From the NCBI RefSeq assembly GCF_030316885.1, contig NZ_JASZYQ010000003.1, forward strand, positions 434,001-498,000: a stretch of 64,000 nt of DNA, in the 5' to 3' direction. Under the pieces are notes generated by a model. That model searched no databases. It was not told where the DNA came from and saw only the letters and a list, made by a program, of their open reading frames with translations. Within the stretch, counting starts at the first letter, position 1; the number at the start of each line of letters is the position of its first letter. A program made the translations under genes and the position numbers. Origin of the DNA: Variovorax jilinensis (GTDB lineage: Bacteria > Pseudomonadota > Gammaproteobacteria > Burkholderiales > Burkholderiaceae_C). Shown here in pieces: positions 62,923 to 64,000 of the stretch.

Positions 62923-63957
62923 TCAGGCTTTGAACCTGTCCTTGGCACGCCGCGCAAAATCGTTGGTGTAGAGCTTCGCGAGATCGATCTTGTCGGCCTT
63001 CACCGTGGGATCGAAGCTCACGATCGCGTCGAGTGCGGTCTTCGGGCCCTCGGCAGGCACCAGGCCGTCGATCGCGATCGATTCGCGCACCTTGTCGAAC
63101 GAGGCCAGGTACAGCGCGCGATCGCCGAGCAGGTAGGTCTCGGGCACGGTCTTGATGATGTCGCTCGGACCCGCGGTCTGCAGCCACTTGAGGCCGTGCA
63201 CGATCGCGTTGGCGAGCGCCTGGCAGGTGTTGGGATTCTTCTGCACGAAGTCGGCCGAGGCGTACAGGCAGGCTGCCGGCATCAGGCCGCCGAAGACCTG
63301 CTGCGTGCCCTTGAGCGTGCGCGTGTCGCTGATGATCTTCACGTCGCCCTTCTGCTCGAGCATGGTCATCACCGGATCGGTGTTGCTGATCGCGTCGATC
63401 TGGCCCGAGCGCAGCGCGGTCAGCGCGCCGGCCGCGACGCCGACGCCGATGAAGCTCACGTCGCTGGCCTTGACGCCGCCACGCGAGAGCACCAGGTTGG
63501 CCACCATGTTGGTCGACGAGCCGGGTGCCGAGACGCCGATCTTCTTGCCCTTGAGGTCGGCGATGCCCGCGTAGTTGGGCATGTTCTTGGTCGACACGCC
63601 GATCGCGATCTGCGGCGCGCGGCCCTGCAGCACGAAGGACTGGAAGAACTGGTTCTTGGCCTGCAGGTTGATCGTGTGCTCGAAGGCACCCGAGCAGACG
63701 TCGGCCGAACCGCCGACCACGGCCTGCAGCGCACGGGCACCGCCGGCGAAGTCGGAGATCTCGACGTCGAGCCCCTCGGACTTGAAGTAGCCGAGCTGCT
63801 CGGAGATGGTGAGCGGCAGGTAGTAGAAGGCGGCCTTGCCACCGACCGCGATCGATACCTTGGTTTTCTCGAGCTTCGGCTGGCTATGGACCAGCGGAGC
63901 CCCGATGGCGGCGGCGCCCAGTGCCGCGGCGACGGAGAAGGTTCTGCGATTGAGCAT
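62923..63957 (-). CDS. ABC transporter substrate-binding protein (NMT1/SsuA type)
   Basis: A 344-residue periplasmic protein with an NRRTF Tat-like or Sec signal peptide (about 1-25) followed by VSIAVGGKAAFYYLPLTISEQLGYFKSEGLDVEISDF, characteristic of NMT1/SsuA-like solute-binding proteins. It delivers the ligand to the permease and ATPase encoded downstream. Ligand not known. A direct repeat GGATTCGA (63976-63983 and 63985-63992) lies upstream of the start. Confidence 0.93.
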   Translation of the reverse strand: MLNRRTFSVAAALGAAAIGAPLVHSQPKLEKTKVSIAVGGKAAFYYLPLTISEQLGYFKSEGLDVEISDFAGGARALQAVVGGSADVCSGAFEHTINLQAKNQFFQSFVLQGRAPQIAIGVSTKNMPNYAGIADLKGKKIGVSAPGSSTNMVANLVLSRGGVKASDVSFIGVGVAAGALTALRSGQIDAISNTDPVMTMLEQKGDVKIISDTRTLKGTQQVFGGLMPAACLYASADFVQKNPNTCQALANAIVHGLKWLQTAGPSDIIKTVPETYLLGDRALYLASFDKVRESIAIDGLVPAEGPKTALDAIVSFDPTVKADKIDLAKLYTNDFARRAKDRFKA

Positions 63958-64000
63958 GGGTGGCCTGGGACGCTTGGATTCGATGGATTCGAATCGAGCT

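Overview
The window looks like chromosomal DNA from a GC-rich betaproteobacterium of the order Burkholderiales, most likely a Comamonadaceae member close to Variovorax. This is inferred from the very high GC content, the gene neighbourhoods (ilvBHC-pssA-leuA, aat-bpt, an ECF sigma factor followed by DUF3619, DUF3106 and RDD genes) and the protein sequences; no rRNA or tRNA gene was seen to fix the genus. Coding density is high, many genes overlap by 4 bp (ATGA, GTGA or TTGA junctions), and no prophage, insertion sequence, integrase or CRISPR array was recognised.

Left part (1-18.4 kb): a complete cellulose-secretion operon, bcsD-bcsP-bcsQ-bcsA-bcsB-bcsZ-bcsC, is bracketed by c-di-GMP signalling genes. 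Upstream are a divergent hybrid histidine kinase (PAS-HisKA-HATPase-REC-Hpt) and a REC-GGDEF diguanylate cyclase; downstream and convergent is a GGDEF-EAL phosphodiesterase. BcsA carries a PilZ domain, so synthesis, sensing and degradation of c-di-GMP sit beside the machine that responds to it. After this come a 53-residue membrane protein, an FHA-domain protein and a hypothetical protein.

18.4-30.4 kb: an OmpR-type regulator, its sensor kinase and the periplasmic protease DegP run leftward, with a PmrA/QseB-like direct repeat just upstream of degP. Next are pobR/pobA (4-hydroxybenzoate hydroxylation), a CoxL-like molybdenum hydroxylase subunit without its partner subunits, the aminoacyl-tRNA transferases aat and bpt (N-degron pathway), an IclR regulator and a PBP7-type endopeptidase.

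30.4-39 kb: a leftward branched-chain amino acid cluster reads ilvB-ilvH-ilvC-pssA-leader-leuA-leuA. A 17-codon leucine-rich leader peptide followed by an intrinsic terminator precedes the first leuA, a classic attenuator layout. The two leuA genes belong to different size classes and are separated by a very stable hairpin.

39-50 kb: the ECF sigma operon, diacylglycerol kinase, a LOG-like protein, a PII protein, a DMT transporter and a GNAT-like protein precede a divergent pair of pyrophosphatases. One is soluble (ppa); the other is a membrane H+-PPase fused at its C terminus to an OmpA-like peptidoglycan-binding domain, the most unusual protein in the window. Small hypothetical genes and an AT-rich gap follow.

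50-64 kb: a phospholipase D/cardiolipin synthase-like lipoprotein, a secreted peroxiredoxin, an aldehyde dehydrogenase, molybdenum cofactor genes moaA-mobA-moeA, a lone cyclic-nucleotide-binding domain protein, rnhA and a methyltransferase transcribed away from gloB-mltD (the two divergent start codons share the same CATG), and a nitrate/sulfonate/taurine-type ABC importer whose binding-protein gene is separated from the ATPase gene by an intrinsic terminator.
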